DNA of 33,730 nt from Parvularcula sp039198765 (lineage in GTDB: Bacteria > Pseudomonadota > Alphaproteobacteria > Caulobacterales > Parvularculaceae). The notes beneath the pieces were generated by a model. That model worked only from the letters and a program-made list of their open reading frames with translations, had not been told where the DNA came from and did no database searches. Position numbers and translations under genes: made by a program. Position 1 is the first letter of the stretch. Each line of letters begins with the position of its first letter. The stretch lies in the NCBI GenBank assembly GCA_039198765.1, contig JBCCTF010000019.1, positions 1 through 33,730 on the forward strand, given 5' to 3'. This document shows, one piece after another, positions 16,046-24,474 of this stretch.

Positions 16046-17293
16046 CTAGACCTCAACGCCCAGCGCGGCGGCGACGGTGAAGACGTCTTTGTCGCCGCGG
16101 CCGCACATGTTGAGGAGGAGGATTTGGTCCTCGTCCATCTCCGCTGCCACTTCGAGGGCGCGAGCGAGGGCGTGGCTTGGCTCCAGCGCGGGGATAATGC
16201 CTTCCTTCCGTGCACAGAGTTGGAAGGCTTCGAGCGCTTCGTCGTCGGTGGCGGAGATGTATTCGACGCGGCCTTCCTCGTGCAGGAACGCATGCTCTGG
16301 CCCGATGCCGGGATAGTCCAGACCCGCTGAGATCGAGTGGGCGTCGTCAATTTGGCCGTCTTCGTCCTGCAGGAGGTAGGTTTTGTTCCCGTGCAGAACA
16401 CCTGGCTTGCCGCCGGTCAGGCTGGCCGCATGTTCGTCCGTATCAAGACCTTTGCCCGCTGCCTCCACGCCGATCAGGCGGACTTCGGGGTCGTCAAGGA
16501 AGGGGTGGAAGAGGCCGATGGCGTTGGATCCGCCGCCGATGCAGGCCATGGCCACGTCGGGCAGACGGCCTTCTTTCTCCAGCATCTGAGCCTTCGCCTC
16601 GCGCCCGATGACGGATTGGAAGTTGCGGACCATCATCGGGTAGGGGTGCGGGCCCGCCGCGGTGCCGATGACGTAGAAGGTGTCGTGCACGTTGGTCACC
16701 CAATCGCGCAACGCATCGTTCATGGCGTCCTTCAGTGTCCCCTTGCCGGACGTTACGGGCACGATTTCCGCACCGAGGAGCTTCATCCGGAAAACATTGG
16801 GCTTCTGCCGCTCGACATCAGCGGCGCCCATGTAGACGACACAAGGGAGGCCCATGAGTGCACAGACGGTTGCTGTTGCAACGCCGTGCTGTCCCGCGCC
16901 GGTCTCAGCAATAATCCGTGTGCGGCCCATGCGTTTGGCAAGGAGGACTTGGCCCACGCAATTGTTGATCTTGTGCGCGCCCGTGTGGTTCAGCTCGTCC
17001 CGCTTCAGGTAGATCTTCGCTCCTTTGCCCTTGGGCGCGGTCTCGCGGACGTGGTCGGTCAGGCGCCCTGCATAGGTGAGGGGTGAGGGCCGACCGACAT
17101 ACTCTTTGAGCAGACGATCAAGCTCTTCCTGAAACGCGGGGTCGGCGGATGCCTCATCGTACTCGCGGGCGAGATCGAGGATGAGGGGCATCAAGGTCTC
17201 CGCGACGTAGCGGCCACCGAAAGTGCCAAACTTGCCCTGGTCATCAGGACCAAGGGCAAAGCTGTTCAGGTTGCTGCGTGCGTCGTCGGCCAT
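16046..17293 (-). CDS. trpB: Tryptophan synthase beta chain
   Basis: TrpB joins indole and serine to make tryptophan with pyridoxal phosphate. From the ATG at 17293 it is 415 residues. I chose this start because AGGAG lies 9 bases upstream; an ATG 33 bases further upstream would add a short, unconserved extension. The N-terminal KFGTFGGRYVAETLMP is diagnostic. The PLP lysine is Lys108 in GAHKINN, followed by IAETGAGQHGVATA and the phosphate-binding GGGSNAIG. The C-terminal NMCGRGDKD is typical. It is separated from trpA by two secreted-protein genes and from trpF by a small gene. Confidence 0.97.
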   Translation of the reverse strand: MADDARSNLNSFALGPDDQGKFGTFGGRYVAETLMPLILDLAREYDEASADPAFQEELDRLLKEYVGRPSPLTYAGRLTDHVRETAPKGKGAKIYLKRDELNHTGAHKINNCVGQVLLAKRMGRTRIIAETGAGQHGVATATVCALMGLPCVVYMGAADVERQKPNVFRMKLLGAEIVPVTSGKGTLKDAMNDALRDWVTNVHDTFYVIGTAAGPHPYPMMVRNFQSVIGREAKAQMLEKEGRLPDVAMACIGGGSNAIGLFHPFLDDPEVRLIGVEAAGKGLDTDEHAASLTGGKPGVLHGNKTYLLQDEDGQIDDAHSISAGLDYPGIGPEHAFLHEEGRVEYISATDDEALEAFQLCARKEGIIPALEPSHALARALEVAAEMDEDQILLLNMCGRGDKDVFTVAAALGVEV

Positions 17294-17365
17294 AGTACGG
17301 AACTCCTCTGGCGCGTCCGGTAGCAAGACGTTGAACGAGAATCCACTTCGACAAAGTCCCGCAGC

Positions 17366-17599
17366 CTAGCTAGCGGCGACTCTCTGACACGCTGCCTGCA
17401 CCAAGCTCTCGTAGTTTCGATCGAACGGTTCAACGAGAACGCTCTCGAGATCACACAAGATGTCGTCGTGCACGCGCTCTACTGCGGCAGCTAACTCTGG
17501 CGAAATCGGTTCATCGTTCTCGCGTCTGCTTAGCCAGTCGAAAAGTACCAGCGCGTGGTCCTTCGATAAGGAAAGTCTAATCGGTTCTTCAGCGTTCAC
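17366..17599 (-). CDS. Small soluble conserved-looking protein between trpF and trpB, GTG start
   Basis: This is a 77-residue acidic protein of no assigned function. I place the start at the GTG at 17599 because GGAG lies six bases upstream; the longer reading would start with TTG at 17611. The segment IRLSLSKDHALVLFDWLSRREN, followed by an acidic helix DILCDLESVLVEPF and a final EPFDRNYESLVQAACQRV, looks like a small protein family I have seen as unannotated in bacteria, with the pattern LS..ALVLFDWL. It has no signal or membrane segment. It shares strand and close spacing with trpF and trpB, so it is likely co-transcribed. Confidence 0.7.
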   Translation of the reverse strand: MNAEEPIRLSLSKDHALVLFDWLSRRENDEPISPELAAAVERVHDDILCDLESVLVEPFDRNYESLVQAACQRVAAS

Positions 17600-17646
17600 A
17601 GAAGACTCCAAAATGATGCCGCAGGCGGTTGGCTGCGCAATCCGCC

Positions 17647-18309
17647 CTATAACCCAGCGCGGGCGTTTTTCGCGAAGCTGAGCATGAGGTCGCGGTCTTT
17701 GACGCCTTTTTCGCGTTCGATGCCTGAGGAGACGTCGATGCCGACGAAGGCTTCGTTGTCTTTCATCACGGCGATCGCGTCCGTGACATTGTCCGGGTGC
17801 AGACCACCGGCCAGCAGGAACTTGCGCTCGCCTTTGTAGGCGCTGAGGACGGACCAGTCGAAGGCTTGGCCGTGGCCGCCTTTCTGGGCATCGCCGGGGG
17901 GCGGTTTGGCGTCGAAGAGGAACGCGCTTCCGTACCGGCTGTCGGCGGCGGCAGCGTCTTCTTCCGTCGCGATAGGCAGTGCGCGGAGGACGGGGAGGCC
18001 GACCTCTTTCTCCACCCGCTCGGCAAAAGCGTCATCTTCGTCACCGTGCAGTTGGATGCGGTCGAGGCCCACCGCGCTGTGCGTCGCGGCGATTTCTTCG
18101 AACAGGTTGTTCGCAAACAGGCCGACCACCTCGGCATTACCGAACAGGATGTCCCGGACCTTGTGCGCCTCGCGCAGGTTCACCCGCCGGGGGCTATGCT
18201 GCGCGAAGACAAGGCCTCCGAGCTGGACCTTCGCGTCCACGGCAGCCTTCGCGTCGTCCTCTGTCCGCAGCCCGCAATACTTAAGGAGAAGTGGGCGGCC
18301 TTCACTCAC
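17647..18309 (-). CDS. trpF: Phosphoribosylanthranilate isomerase, GTG start
   Basis: TrpF converts phosphoribosylanthranilate to its ribulose derivative, the third committed step of tryptophan synthesis. At 220 residues it is normal in length. The catalytic Cys is 12 in KYCGLRTEDD and the catalytic Asp lies in LLAGGLHPDNV; the late phosphate-binding region VGIDVSSGIE is intact. It starts with GTG at 18309 and overlaps the lapA stop in a GTGA tetranucleotide, so expression is probably coupled to lapA. Adjacent trpB and downstream trpA complete the last steps of the pathway; trpC, trpD and trpE are not in this window. Confidence 0.95.
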   Translation of the reverse strand: MSEGRPLLLKYCGLRTEDDAKAAVDAKVQLGGLVFAQHSPRRVNLREAHKVRDILFGNAEVVGLFANNLFEEIAATHSAVGLDRIQLHGDEDDAFAERVEKEVGLPVLRALPIATEEDAAAADSRYGSAFLFDAKPPPGDAQKGGHGQAFDWSVLSAYKGERKFLLAGGLHPDNVTDAIAVMKDNEAFVGIDVSSGIEREKGVKDRDLMLSFAKNARAGL

Positions 18310-18647
18310 GACCGGATGGCGGGGAGATTGATACCGCCAGGCTCCACTGGTCCCCGCGCGCGTGCCAGCTTCAGCTCATGCTCCAGCTCGCGGACACGGC
18401 GCTTCGTGTCGCCGACGCGTTGACGCAGCCGGGTGGTCGAGATCCACATCCCAATCGCCCCGAGGATGAAGCCAATGAACACAGCTCCCGCGAGGGTCCA
18501 GAACAGCGGCCCCTCCCAGAACAGGGCAGGCTGCTCCATATTCACGGGGTCAAAGCTGATAAGAACGTCACCCCTGTTCGCGAACATGAAGGCCGCGAGC
18601 AGAGTCGTGAGAGTGATCAGGAGGAGAGTGGTGAATATCCGGTGCAT
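18306..18647 (-). CDS. lapA: LapA-domain (DUF1049) inner-membrane protein
   Basis: This 113-residue protein has two hydrophobic segments, at about residues 5-21 (FTTLLLITLTTLLAAFM) and 47-68 (GPLFWTLAGAVFIGFILGAIGM), followed by a basic, helical cytosolic tail (RQRVGDTKRRVRELEHELKLAR). LapA proteins act with LapB in controlling lipopolysaccharide synthesis in enterobacteria; that role here is inferred from family membership. Position right after ihfB and before trpF is the usual alphaproteobacterial order. A GGCAGG directly precedes the ATG. Confidence 0.9.
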   Translation of the reverse strand: MHRIFTTLLLITLTTLLAAFMFANRGDVLISFDPVNMEQPALFWEGPLFWTLAGAVFIGFILGAIGMWISTTRLRQRVGDTKRRVRELEHELKLARARGPVEPGGINLPAIRS

Positions 18648-18671
18648 CCTGCCTATTTGGCGTGATGCCTC

Positions 18672-18710
18672 GGCGAAGAAAAGCGCTGTCGCAGGGATTT
18701 CATCTTCGCC
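18672..18710. repeat. Inverted repeat between ihfB and lapA
   Basis: GGCGAAGA (18672-18679) and TCTTCGCC (18703-18710) are perfect 8-bp arms with 23 bases between them in the 78-bp gap. It could fold in mRNA as a terminator or leader element, but the loop is long and no T run follows on either strand, so it is unassigned. Confidence 0.45.
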
Positions 18711-18725
18711 AGCGGATCAGCCCGC

Positions 18726-19004
18726 CTAGCCGTTTATGCGCTCGCGGATTTCCTTGCCTGCCTTAAAGAAAGGCGCCCACTTTTCTTCAACGTCGACCGC
18801 ATCCCCAGTGCGCGGGTTTCGACCGGTGCGCGCTTCGCGATGGCGAACCGAAAACGCACCGAAACCCCGAAGCTCGACGCGATCCCCGGACGCAAGCGCT
18901 TCGACGATTTCGTCGAAAACGACATTCACGATGCGTTCGACGTCTTTCGCAAAAAGGTGCGGGTTCTCTTCCGCGAGAAGTTGAATCAGCTCGGATTTTA
19001 TCAT
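18726..19004 (-). CDS. ihfB: Integration host factor subunit beta
   Basis: IHF-beta pairs with IHF-alpha to bend DNA at promoters, origins and recombination sites. From the ATG at 19004 the protein is 92 residues, the family length. I chose it because GGGAG lies about 7-8 bases upstream and the protein then starts as MIKSELIQLLAEENPHL like other IhfB. The DNA-intercalating arm contains RTGRNPRTGDAV with the conserved proline, and the GFGAFSVRHR segment is diagnostic. A longer reading from 19115 would add an unconserved stretch and is rejected. It is divergent from the TonB receptor gene and heads the ihfB-lapA-trpF series. Confidence 0.97.
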   Translation of the reverse strand: MIKSELIQLLAEENPHLFAKDVERIVNVVFDEIVEALASGDRVELRGFGAFSVRHREARTGRNPRTGDAVDVEEKWAPFFKAGKEIRERING

Positions 19005-19247
19005 TTTTGTGCTCCCGAAACTCTGAAACGCGCTCGGCCCGTGCAAAACCGTACGCTTGTGGGTGATGTGACCCACTGACGCACTACGCAAACACGTGCC
19101 GGTTGAGCGGGTCAATGGCGTGTAACAGGCTTCTCACGCCGATTTGATTAGAAATTCCACTAATTGGTGAAACATATGCGTCCGCGGGTACAATGTAGCG
19201 CAAATTTCATGGGACTCCGGGTGGTTAGCAGCGCCTCGTGACCGTGT
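19005..19247. promoter_or_regulatory. Divergent intergenic region between ihfB and the TonB receptor
   Basis: These 243 bases carry two inverted repeats. GTGGGT-gatgtg-ACCCAC (19059-19076) is on the ihfB side, about 55 bases upstream of its start. ATTAG-aaattcca-CTAAT (19147-19164) is about 84 bases upstream of the receptor start. The second only partly resembles the iron-response motif of alphaproteobacterial Irr, and its spacing is off by one, so I do not call it an Irr box. No convincing -35/-10 pair was found. Confidence 0.45.
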
Positions 19248-21233
19248 ATGGGGCGGATGATGAGACCAGTTATCACTTTCGCCGCTGTGGCGGCATCCGG
19301 CGGCATCGCGTGGGCAGAACCTGACCGATTGATCGTCACCGCGGAACCGCGTGCGGATCGTCTCGACGCTCCGGTCAGTTTGACGATCCTTGATGATGAT
19401 GTTGTGGGATTCATCTCGCCGCGCGCACCAGCAGAGCTTTTGAACCGTGCCCCGAGCGTGTTCGTGCAGTCTGGCTCGGGCCGCGAGCATCTGACGGCGA
19501 TCCGTTCCCCGGTTCTGACAGGCGGCGCTGGAGCCGGATCGTTCCTCTTCCTCCAGGACGGCGTACCCCTGCGTGCAGCCGGGTTTGCGAACGTGAACGG
19601 CTTGTTCCACGCAGCCTTCCCGTTTGCTGAGAGCGTCTCCGTCCTGCGCGGGCCGGGCGATGTTGCCTACGGCTCGAACGCGCTGCATGGTGCGATTGAT
19701 GTGGTGACGCCTGATCCAGGTGAGGCGGGCTCGTCAGCCACGCTGTCCTACGGTTCGTTCGACCGCATCCGCGCCATTGGGACGGTGGACCAACAGAGCT
19801 GGACGGCGGGTCTCTCCGTCTTGAGTGACGGCGGATACCGAGCAGACTCAGGGGCTTTGGAAATCAAAGGCCGTTTCGCTAGCGAAATTGGCCCTGGCAT
19901 CCTCCGCGTCTTCATCCACCAGTTGGAGCAGGAGACCGCGGGCTTCGTCCTCGGTGATGATGCCTTCCGCGATGATGACCTCCGCCGCTCCAACCCGAAC
20001 CCCGAGGCGTTCCGCGATGTCCGCCACACCCTGGCGAGCTACGAGATGCCGTTCAGCGCTGGCGGCTGGACCGGGACCGTCACGCCGTTCGCCCGCTGGA
20101 CCGACATGGAGTTCCTGCAGCACTTCCTGCCGGGCGACGCGCTAGAGGAGAACGAGCACACCAGCGTTGGCGTGCAGAGCATCGCGTTCCGGGACCTCTC
20201 AAGCCGCACCACCCTCGCCATCGGAGCGGATGTGGACCTGACAGAGGGCAGCTTGCGTGAGTTCCAGGAGGCGCCAACGGTCTTCAGCTTCGTCCAGGGG
20301 CTCCACTACGACTACACGGTGAAAGCGATGGAGGCCGCGCCATTCGCCAAGGTCAGTCATCAAGCGACCGAAGCTCTCACGCTTGAGGCAGGCCTCCGCG
20401 GGACCTTCACCCGCTACGATTACGAGAACGATGCGCCGTCCGACACGGTGGGTCGTTTCCAGCGACCTGCCAACCGCGAGGACAGCTTCAGCGTCCTCAC
20501 CGGGAAACTGTCAGCGCAGTATGCGCTAGCAGAGCGGCAGAGCGTCTATGCTTCCATTGCCCGGGGCGCGCGGCCGCCTCAGACGACGGAGCTCTACCGA
20601 ATTCAGATCAACCAAGACGTCTCCGACATTGATCCCGAGACTCTCGATAGCTTTGAGCTCGGTTGGCGCGGACAGCTGGCGGATCGCGGAACCCTTGCGG
20701 TGACAGCGTTCGCGATGCGGAAGGAGAACGTCTTCTTCCGCGATGCCGACGGCTTCAACGTCACCGATGGCGAGACGAGCCATGTGGGGATTGAGTTTGA
20801 GGGCAACGTCGCGCTTACCAAGTCCCTGTCGCTGCGCGCGGGCGGGACGTGGGCCGAGCACCGCTACGAGTTCGATCGCCAGGTGGGCAACGCTTCGGAG
20901 GTGATTGAAAGCGGTGACCTTGTCGACACAGCCCCGCGGACCTTGGCCAATGCCCAGCTGAATTGGCAGCCGACGCCGACCCTCCGCGCTGAGGCCGCAT
21001 GGACCCATGTGGGCCGCTATGCCACCAATGCTGCGAACACCGCGTTCTATGAGGGGCATGACCTCCTCGACCTGCGGCTTCAGAAAGACCTCGGTTCCGT
21101 CGCGGTCACGGGGATCGTTCGGAACGTACTCGATGCACGTTATGCCCGCCGCGCTGACTTTGCGTTTGGGAATGAGCGCTACTTTCCTGGGGAAGAGCGG
21201 GCCTTTGAGGTGGTCGTTTCCGCGCAATTTTGA
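19248..21233 (+). CDS. TonB-dependent outer membrane receptor
   Basis: This is a 661-residue receptor with a signal peptide (ITFAAVAASGGIAWA, cleaved near residue 23), a TonB-box-like DRLIVTAEP directly after it, a plug domain (about residues 40-150, with VSVLRGPGDVAYGSNALHGAIDVVTP) and a barrel that ends in the aromatic signature VVVSAQF. Such receptors pull a ligand through the outer membrane using ExbBD-TonB energy. The ligand is not visible from the sequence; there is no adjacent siderophore or cobalamin gene. The start at 19248 has weak ribosome-binding support; the ATG at 19257 or 19260 would shorten the signal peptide only slightly. It precedes ubiE by 77 bases, but its function looks independent of ubiquinone synthesis. 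Confidence 0.92.
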   Translation: MGRMMRPVITFAAVAASGGIAWAEPDRLIVTAEPRADRLDAPVSLTILDDDVVGFISPRAPAELLNRAPSVFVQSGSGREHLTAIRSPVLTGGAGAGSFLFLQDGVPLRAAGFANVNGLFHAAFPFAESVSVLRGPGDVAYGSNALHGAIDVVTPDPGEAGSSATLSYGSFDRIRAIGTVDQQSWTAGLSVLSDGGYRADSGALEIKGRFASEIGPGILRVFIHQLEQETAGFVLGDDAFRDDDLRRSNPNPEAFRDVRHTLASYEMPFSAGGWTGTVTPFARWTDMEFLQHFLPGDALEENEHTSVGVQSIAFRDLSSRTTLAIGADVDLTEGSLREFQEAPTVFSFVQGLHYDYTVKAMEAAPFAKVSHQATEALTLEAGLRGTFTRYDYENDAPSDTVGRFQRPANREDSFSVLTGKLSAQYALAERQSVYASIARGARPPQTTELYRIQINQDVSDIDPETLDSFELGWRGQLADRGTLAVTAFAMRKENVFFRDADGFNVTDGETSHVGIEFEGNVALTKSLSLRAGGTWAEHRYEFDRQVGNASEVIESGDLVDTAPRTLANAQLNWQPTPTLRAEAAWTHVGRYATNAANTAFYEGHDLLDLRLQKDLGSVAVTGIVRNVLDARYARRADFAFGNERYFPGEERAFEVVVSAQF

Positions 21234-21310
21234 CGCCTGGGACCAGACGCCTAAAGACCTGCGCTAACAGGGCGCCTATAGCGGGGCCCGAGACCGACGA
21301 GTGCTGCCCG

Positions 21311-22060
21311 ATGCGTGAAGAGACCACTGTTCCGTTTGGACGCCGCGATGTGAAACCCGAGGAGAAAGCGCCCCTGGTGGGTGAAGTCTTCCGCTCGGTC
21401 GCGTCGCGCTACGACGTCATGAATGACTTGATGTCCGGCGGCGTGCACCGGGTGTGGAAGTCGGTGACGATTGACCGAATGAACCCGCAACCCGGCGACT
21501 ATCTGATCGACGTAGCAGGCGGCACGGGCGACGTGGCGGCGAGCTTCCTCACCCGCGCGGCTGAACGCGAGGAGCGCGGGCGGCCCGCTGCTGATGCGGT
21601 GGTCTGCGACATCAACCACGCGATGCTGCACGCTGGCAACGGGCGTGATCATGCAGCGCGGATTTGCGGTGATGCCGAGGCACTGCCGTTTCAGGACCGT
21701 CAGTTTACGCACTATTCGATTTCTTTCGGCATCCGCAACGTGACCAACCGGGCCAAGGCCTTGCGTGAAGCGTTCCGTGTGCTGCGTTTCGGCGGTCGCC
21801 TCTTTATTCTTGAGTTCTCTCAGCCGCCTTCGGAGGCCTTCCGTACGGTCTATGATCGGTACTCTGATCTTGTGATCCCGCGCCTTGGCGAGGCGGTGGC
21901 CGGTGACCGCGAGAGCTATGAGTATCTTGTGGAGTCGATCCGGCGGTTTCCTGGACCAGAGGCTTTGGTGCAGGAGATCCGCGAGGCGGGTTTCTCGCGC
22001 GTTGGGTTCGAGCGTTTCACCGGCGGCGTTGCTGTGCTCCACACGGCGGCGAAAGTCTGA
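21311..22060 (+). CDS. ubiE: Demethylmenaquinone/ubiquinone C-methyltransferase
   Basis: UbiE methylates the ring of the ubiquinone precursor (2-polyprenyl-6-methoxy-1,4-benzoquinol) with S-adenosylmethionine. From the ATG at 21311 it is 249 residues and begins MREETTVPFGRRDV, matching the family; a longer reading from 21230 overlaps the receptor gene and adds an unconserved extension. The SAM loop DVAGGTGDVA is at about 73-82, and the later segments GDAEALPFQDRQF and RNVTNRAKALREAFRVLR are typical. The stop TGA is directly followed by the ubiB ATG, so the two are coupled. The ribosome binding site is weak. Confidence 0.96.
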   Translation: MREETTVPFGRRDVKPEEKAPLVGEVFRSVASRYDVMNDLMSGGVHRVWKSVTIDRMNPQPGDYLIDVAGGTGDVAASFLTRAAEREERGRPAADAVVCDINHAMLHAGNGRDHAARICGDAEALPFQDRQFTHYSISFGIRNVTNRAKALREAFRVLRFGGRLFILEFSQPPSEAFRTVYDRYSDLVIPRLGEAVAGDRESYEYLVESIRRFPGPEALVQEIREAGFSRVGFERFTGGVAVLHTAAKV

Positions 22061-23575
22061 ATGCTGCGCACTGTTTTTGATTTCCTCCGCCTTCTGAGGA
22101 TCGGCTGGGTGCTGGCGCGCCATGATGCTCTGATCCCGCGGGAGTTTGCGCCGATGGTCCCCTGGTGGGTCCGGCCACTGGGAGCGATCACGCGCCTGGG
22201 TACCAGTAGCAAAGGCCGCCCTGGGGAACGTCTTGCGCAGGCGCTGGCGGGGCAGGGTCCAGCTTACGTGAAGTTTGGTCAGCTCCTCGCAACAAGGCCT
22301 GATATCGTCGGTATGCAGATGGCTGAAGACCTGTGCAAACTGCAAGACGCCATGCCACCGTTCAGCCAGCACGTTGCACGTGCTGAAGTCGAGCGCGGTC
22401 TTGGGCGACCCGTCGATGATCTGTTCTCGGAGTTTTCAGAGCCGATTGCTGCAGCATCCGTCGCTCAGGTTCATCGAGCGAAAACGAGCGATGGTCGCGA
22501 TGTCGCTGTCAAAATCCTCCGTCCAGGGATTGAAAAGAAGGCGCAGAAGGAATTTCGTGTTCTTTTCCTTGGCGCGCGCCTCGTCGAATGGTTCGTTCCT
22601 GCGAGCCGACGGCTTGAGCCCAAGAAATTTATCCTGACACTGAAAGAGTCGTCGGAGTTTGAGCTCGACCTGCGCATTGAGGCAGGCTCTGCCTCGGAAA
22701 TGCGCGAAAATCTTGCCGATTTCAAAGATATCCGCGTTCCTGAGGTCGACTGGCAGCGCTCCTCCCGCCGGGTTTTGACGCTGGAGTGGATGGACGGCAC
22801 GCGGCTGTCGGATCGGGCAGCGCTTGATGCGCGTACGGATATTGACCGATCAAAACTCGCCGTTCTGACGATGCAATGCTTCATGAGCCAAGCGCTGCAG
22901 CACGGCCTGTTCCACGCTGATATGCACCAAGGCAATCTGTTCGTCGATGCAGACGGCAAGCTGATCCTGATCGACTTCGGCATCATGGGTCGCCTCGACG
23001 AAGGCGCGCGGCGGGCGTTCGCTGAGATCATCTACGGCTTCGTGAAGCGCGATTATCCGCGTGCGGCGCAAGCGCATTTTGATGCGGGTTATGTGCCTGA
23101 GCATTTCAATGCTGATGCCTTCGCGACGGCGCTGCGGTCGGTGGTGGAGCCCATCTTCAACAAGACGGCCAGCGAGCTGGATATGTCGAAGGTGATGCAG
23201 CAGCTGTTCGATGTCACAGATGTCTTCGACATGCACCTCCGCCCCGAACTCGTCCTTCTGCAAAGGACCATGGTGGTGGTGGAGGGTGTGGCACGGATCC
23301 TCGATCCCAACATTGATCTGTGGACGACAGCTGAGCCCATCGTGCGGGCCTACATCCAAAAGGAAGTCGGCCTCGCAGCGTTTGCGAAGCAGGCGCGGGA
23401 CAACGCCGATGCAGCGCGTTCGTTGTTCGAGAACTTCCCTGAATTTGCTCAGGCTGCGGAGAAAGTGGCGGGTCAGCTGGCCAATGGTGGGCTGAAGCTG
23501 TCTGATGACACAGTGATCAGGCTCGCGCGGGCGATGAAGGGCAAGCCCCTCGACCCGAATGCACCCAAATCCTAA
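22061..23575 (+). CDS. ubiB: Ubiquinone biosynthesis protein UbiB (atypical kinase-like ABC1/ADCK), apparently lacking the C-terminal membrane pair
   Basis: UbiB is a kinase-like protein needed for ubiquinone synthesis, probably by organising or extracting lipid precursors. Residues YVKFGQLLATRPD (about 70-82) hold the KxGQ motif, IAAASVAQVHRA the Ala-rich nucleotide loop, VAVKILRPG the lysine strand, and FHADMHQGNLF and LIDFGIMGRL the metal-binding and activation segments. It is 504 residues. E. coli UbiB ends in two transmembrane helices, but here the last 40 residues (QLANGGLKLSDDTVIRLARA...NAPKS) are not hydrophobic. The reading frame is intact up to the stop, so this is not an obvious frameshift. 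It begins immediately after ubiE. Confidence 0.93.
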   Translation: MLRTVFDFLRLLRIGWVLARHDALIPREFAPMVPWWVRPLGAITRLGTSSKGRPGERLAQALAGQGPAYVKFGQLLATRPDIVGMQMAEDLCKLQDAMPPFSQHVARAEVERGLGRPVDDLFSEFSEPIAAASVAQVHRAKTSDGRDVAVKILRPGIEKKAQKEFRVLFLGARLVEWFVPASRRLEPKKFILTLKESSEFELDLRIEAGSASEMRENLADFKDIRVPEVDWQRSSRRVLTLEWMDGTRLSDRAALDARTDIDRSKLAVLTMQCFMSQALQHGLFHADMHQGNLFVDADGKLILIDFGIMGRLDEGARRAFAEIIYGFVKRDYPRAAQAHFDAGYVPEHFNADAFATALRSVVEPIFNKTASELDMSKVMQQLFDVTDVFDMHLRPELVLLQRTMVVVEGVARILDPNIDLWTTAEPIVRAYIQKEVGLAAFAKQARDNADAARSLFENFPEFAQAAEKVAGQLANGGLKLSDDTVIRLARAMKGKPLDPNAPKS

Positions 23576-23587
23576 TCTGTGTACGGT

Positions 23588-24358
23588 CTAGAATCGGTAG
23601 CGCCAGCCTAACTCGACCAGGAACTGCCGCACATCGACGTCCAGCTCGGACTCAAGGAATGCTGACGTGTCCACCTCGACCGTTTGCATTCCGAGATAGC
23701 GCGAGCCCACTTGGATCGTGTGCTGATTGTTCAGCTCCCACGCGACACCGGCCATCGCTTGCCAGCTGAAGACAATGCTGTCGTCATCGACAAAGCCGGT
23801 ACCCGATGGGTCATAGGAAACGTTGACCCAGGTCGGGCCGATGCCTGCGCCCCAGTAGGGGTAGATCGCGCCAGCCGCGCGCAGGTCGTGGTAGAAATTG
23901 ATCATGATCGACACGGTCTCGACGCTGCCGCGGGCGTCCGCCAGCGCGGTGCCGATGGTCGTGCCTGTTGGTGTATCTTGACCGAGCAGGACAGCGAGAT
24001 CGGCGTTGTCGAGGTCCTGGCCCAGGGTCTCAAACCCGCCGTGGCGAGCGACATCTGTTGTGGTGCCAAGCAGTTCCAGCTCGCTGCGGAAGGGGCCGTA
24101 GGGTGTGGTCTTCCCGATCGCGATGCCTGCGAAGCCGCCGGTCTCAAAATCCGTCTCGAACCGGTAGGCCCCACCTTCGACCAGCACCGCATCGACCAGG
24201 CCGGGCTCAAACGGCGCTTCGGCGCGGCCAGAATTGGTGCTGTCGCCGGTGTAAAGCGCGCCGCCTGAAAGCTTCAAATAGTAAGGCGTCTCCTGCGCGT
24301 GGGCGGCTGTCGTGAGGGCGGTCGCCGCGGCCAGGGCGGTGAGAATGCGGTGCGTCAT
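23588..24358 (-). CDS. Outer membrane beta-barrel protein (OmpA-like/surface-antigen type)
   Basis: This is a 256-residue exported protein with signal peptide MTHRILTALAAATALTTAAHAQ, a body of alternating amphipathic strands and the terminal LVELGWRYRF, whose final Phe is the usual outer-membrane-barrel insertion signal. It resembles small porin-like or surface-antigen barrels; I cannot name the exact family. I chose the ATG at 24358 because the signal peptide is then complete. A strong AGGAGG lies only one base before the ATG, closer than usual. It converges with ubiB (12-bp gap) and is divergent from coaBC, which separates ubiB from coaBC. Confidence 0.82.
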   Translation of the reverse strand: MTHRILTALAAATALTTAAHAQETPYYLKLSGGALYTGDSTNSGRAEAPFEPGLVDAVLVEGGAYRFETDFETGGFAGIAIGKTTPYGPFRSELELLGTTTDVARHGGFETLGQDLDNADLAVLLGQDTPTGTTIGTALADARGSVETVSIMINFYHDLRAAGAIYPYWGAGIGPTWVNVSYDPSGTGFVDDDSIVFSWQAMAGVAWELNNQHTIQVGSRYLGMQTVEVDTSAFLESELDVDVRQFLVELGWRYRF

Positions 24359-24474
24359 GCCTCCTAAATCGGCAAACGCGCGGTCGGATGCAAGGCCCTT
24401 CGCACCCGGCGGCCTTGCACCGGCGTCAGGTGTGTATAAGGGGTCACGCTTCTGTGACGAGAAAGGGTCAATCC
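24359..24474. promoter_or_regulatory. Divergent intergenic region upstream of coaBC
   Basis: These 116 bases separate two divergent starts. On the plus strand a -10-like TATAAG lies at 24435-24440 with a poor upstream element (GCCTTG, 17-base spacing), giving a short leader for coaBC. The ribosome binding site AAAGGG lies 7 bases before the GTG. On the minus side AGGAGG abuts the ATG. Confidence 0.35.

Noticed and set aside
18672..18710. Tryptophan attenuator before trpF
   Set aside because: The repeat is upstream of lapA, has a 23-base loop and no T tract, and I found no leader peptide with tandem Trp codons.
19147..19164. Irr/iron-response-like box before the first TonB receptor
   Set aside because: The arms ATTAG/CTAAT share only part of the iron-control motif and the spacing is one base too long; kept only as an unnamed inverted repeat.
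21251..22372. 373-residue minus-strand frame across ubiE and the start of ubiB
   Set aside because: It is a shadow of ubiE-ubiB, both of which carry clear motifs; the antisense translation is low in structure-like pattern.
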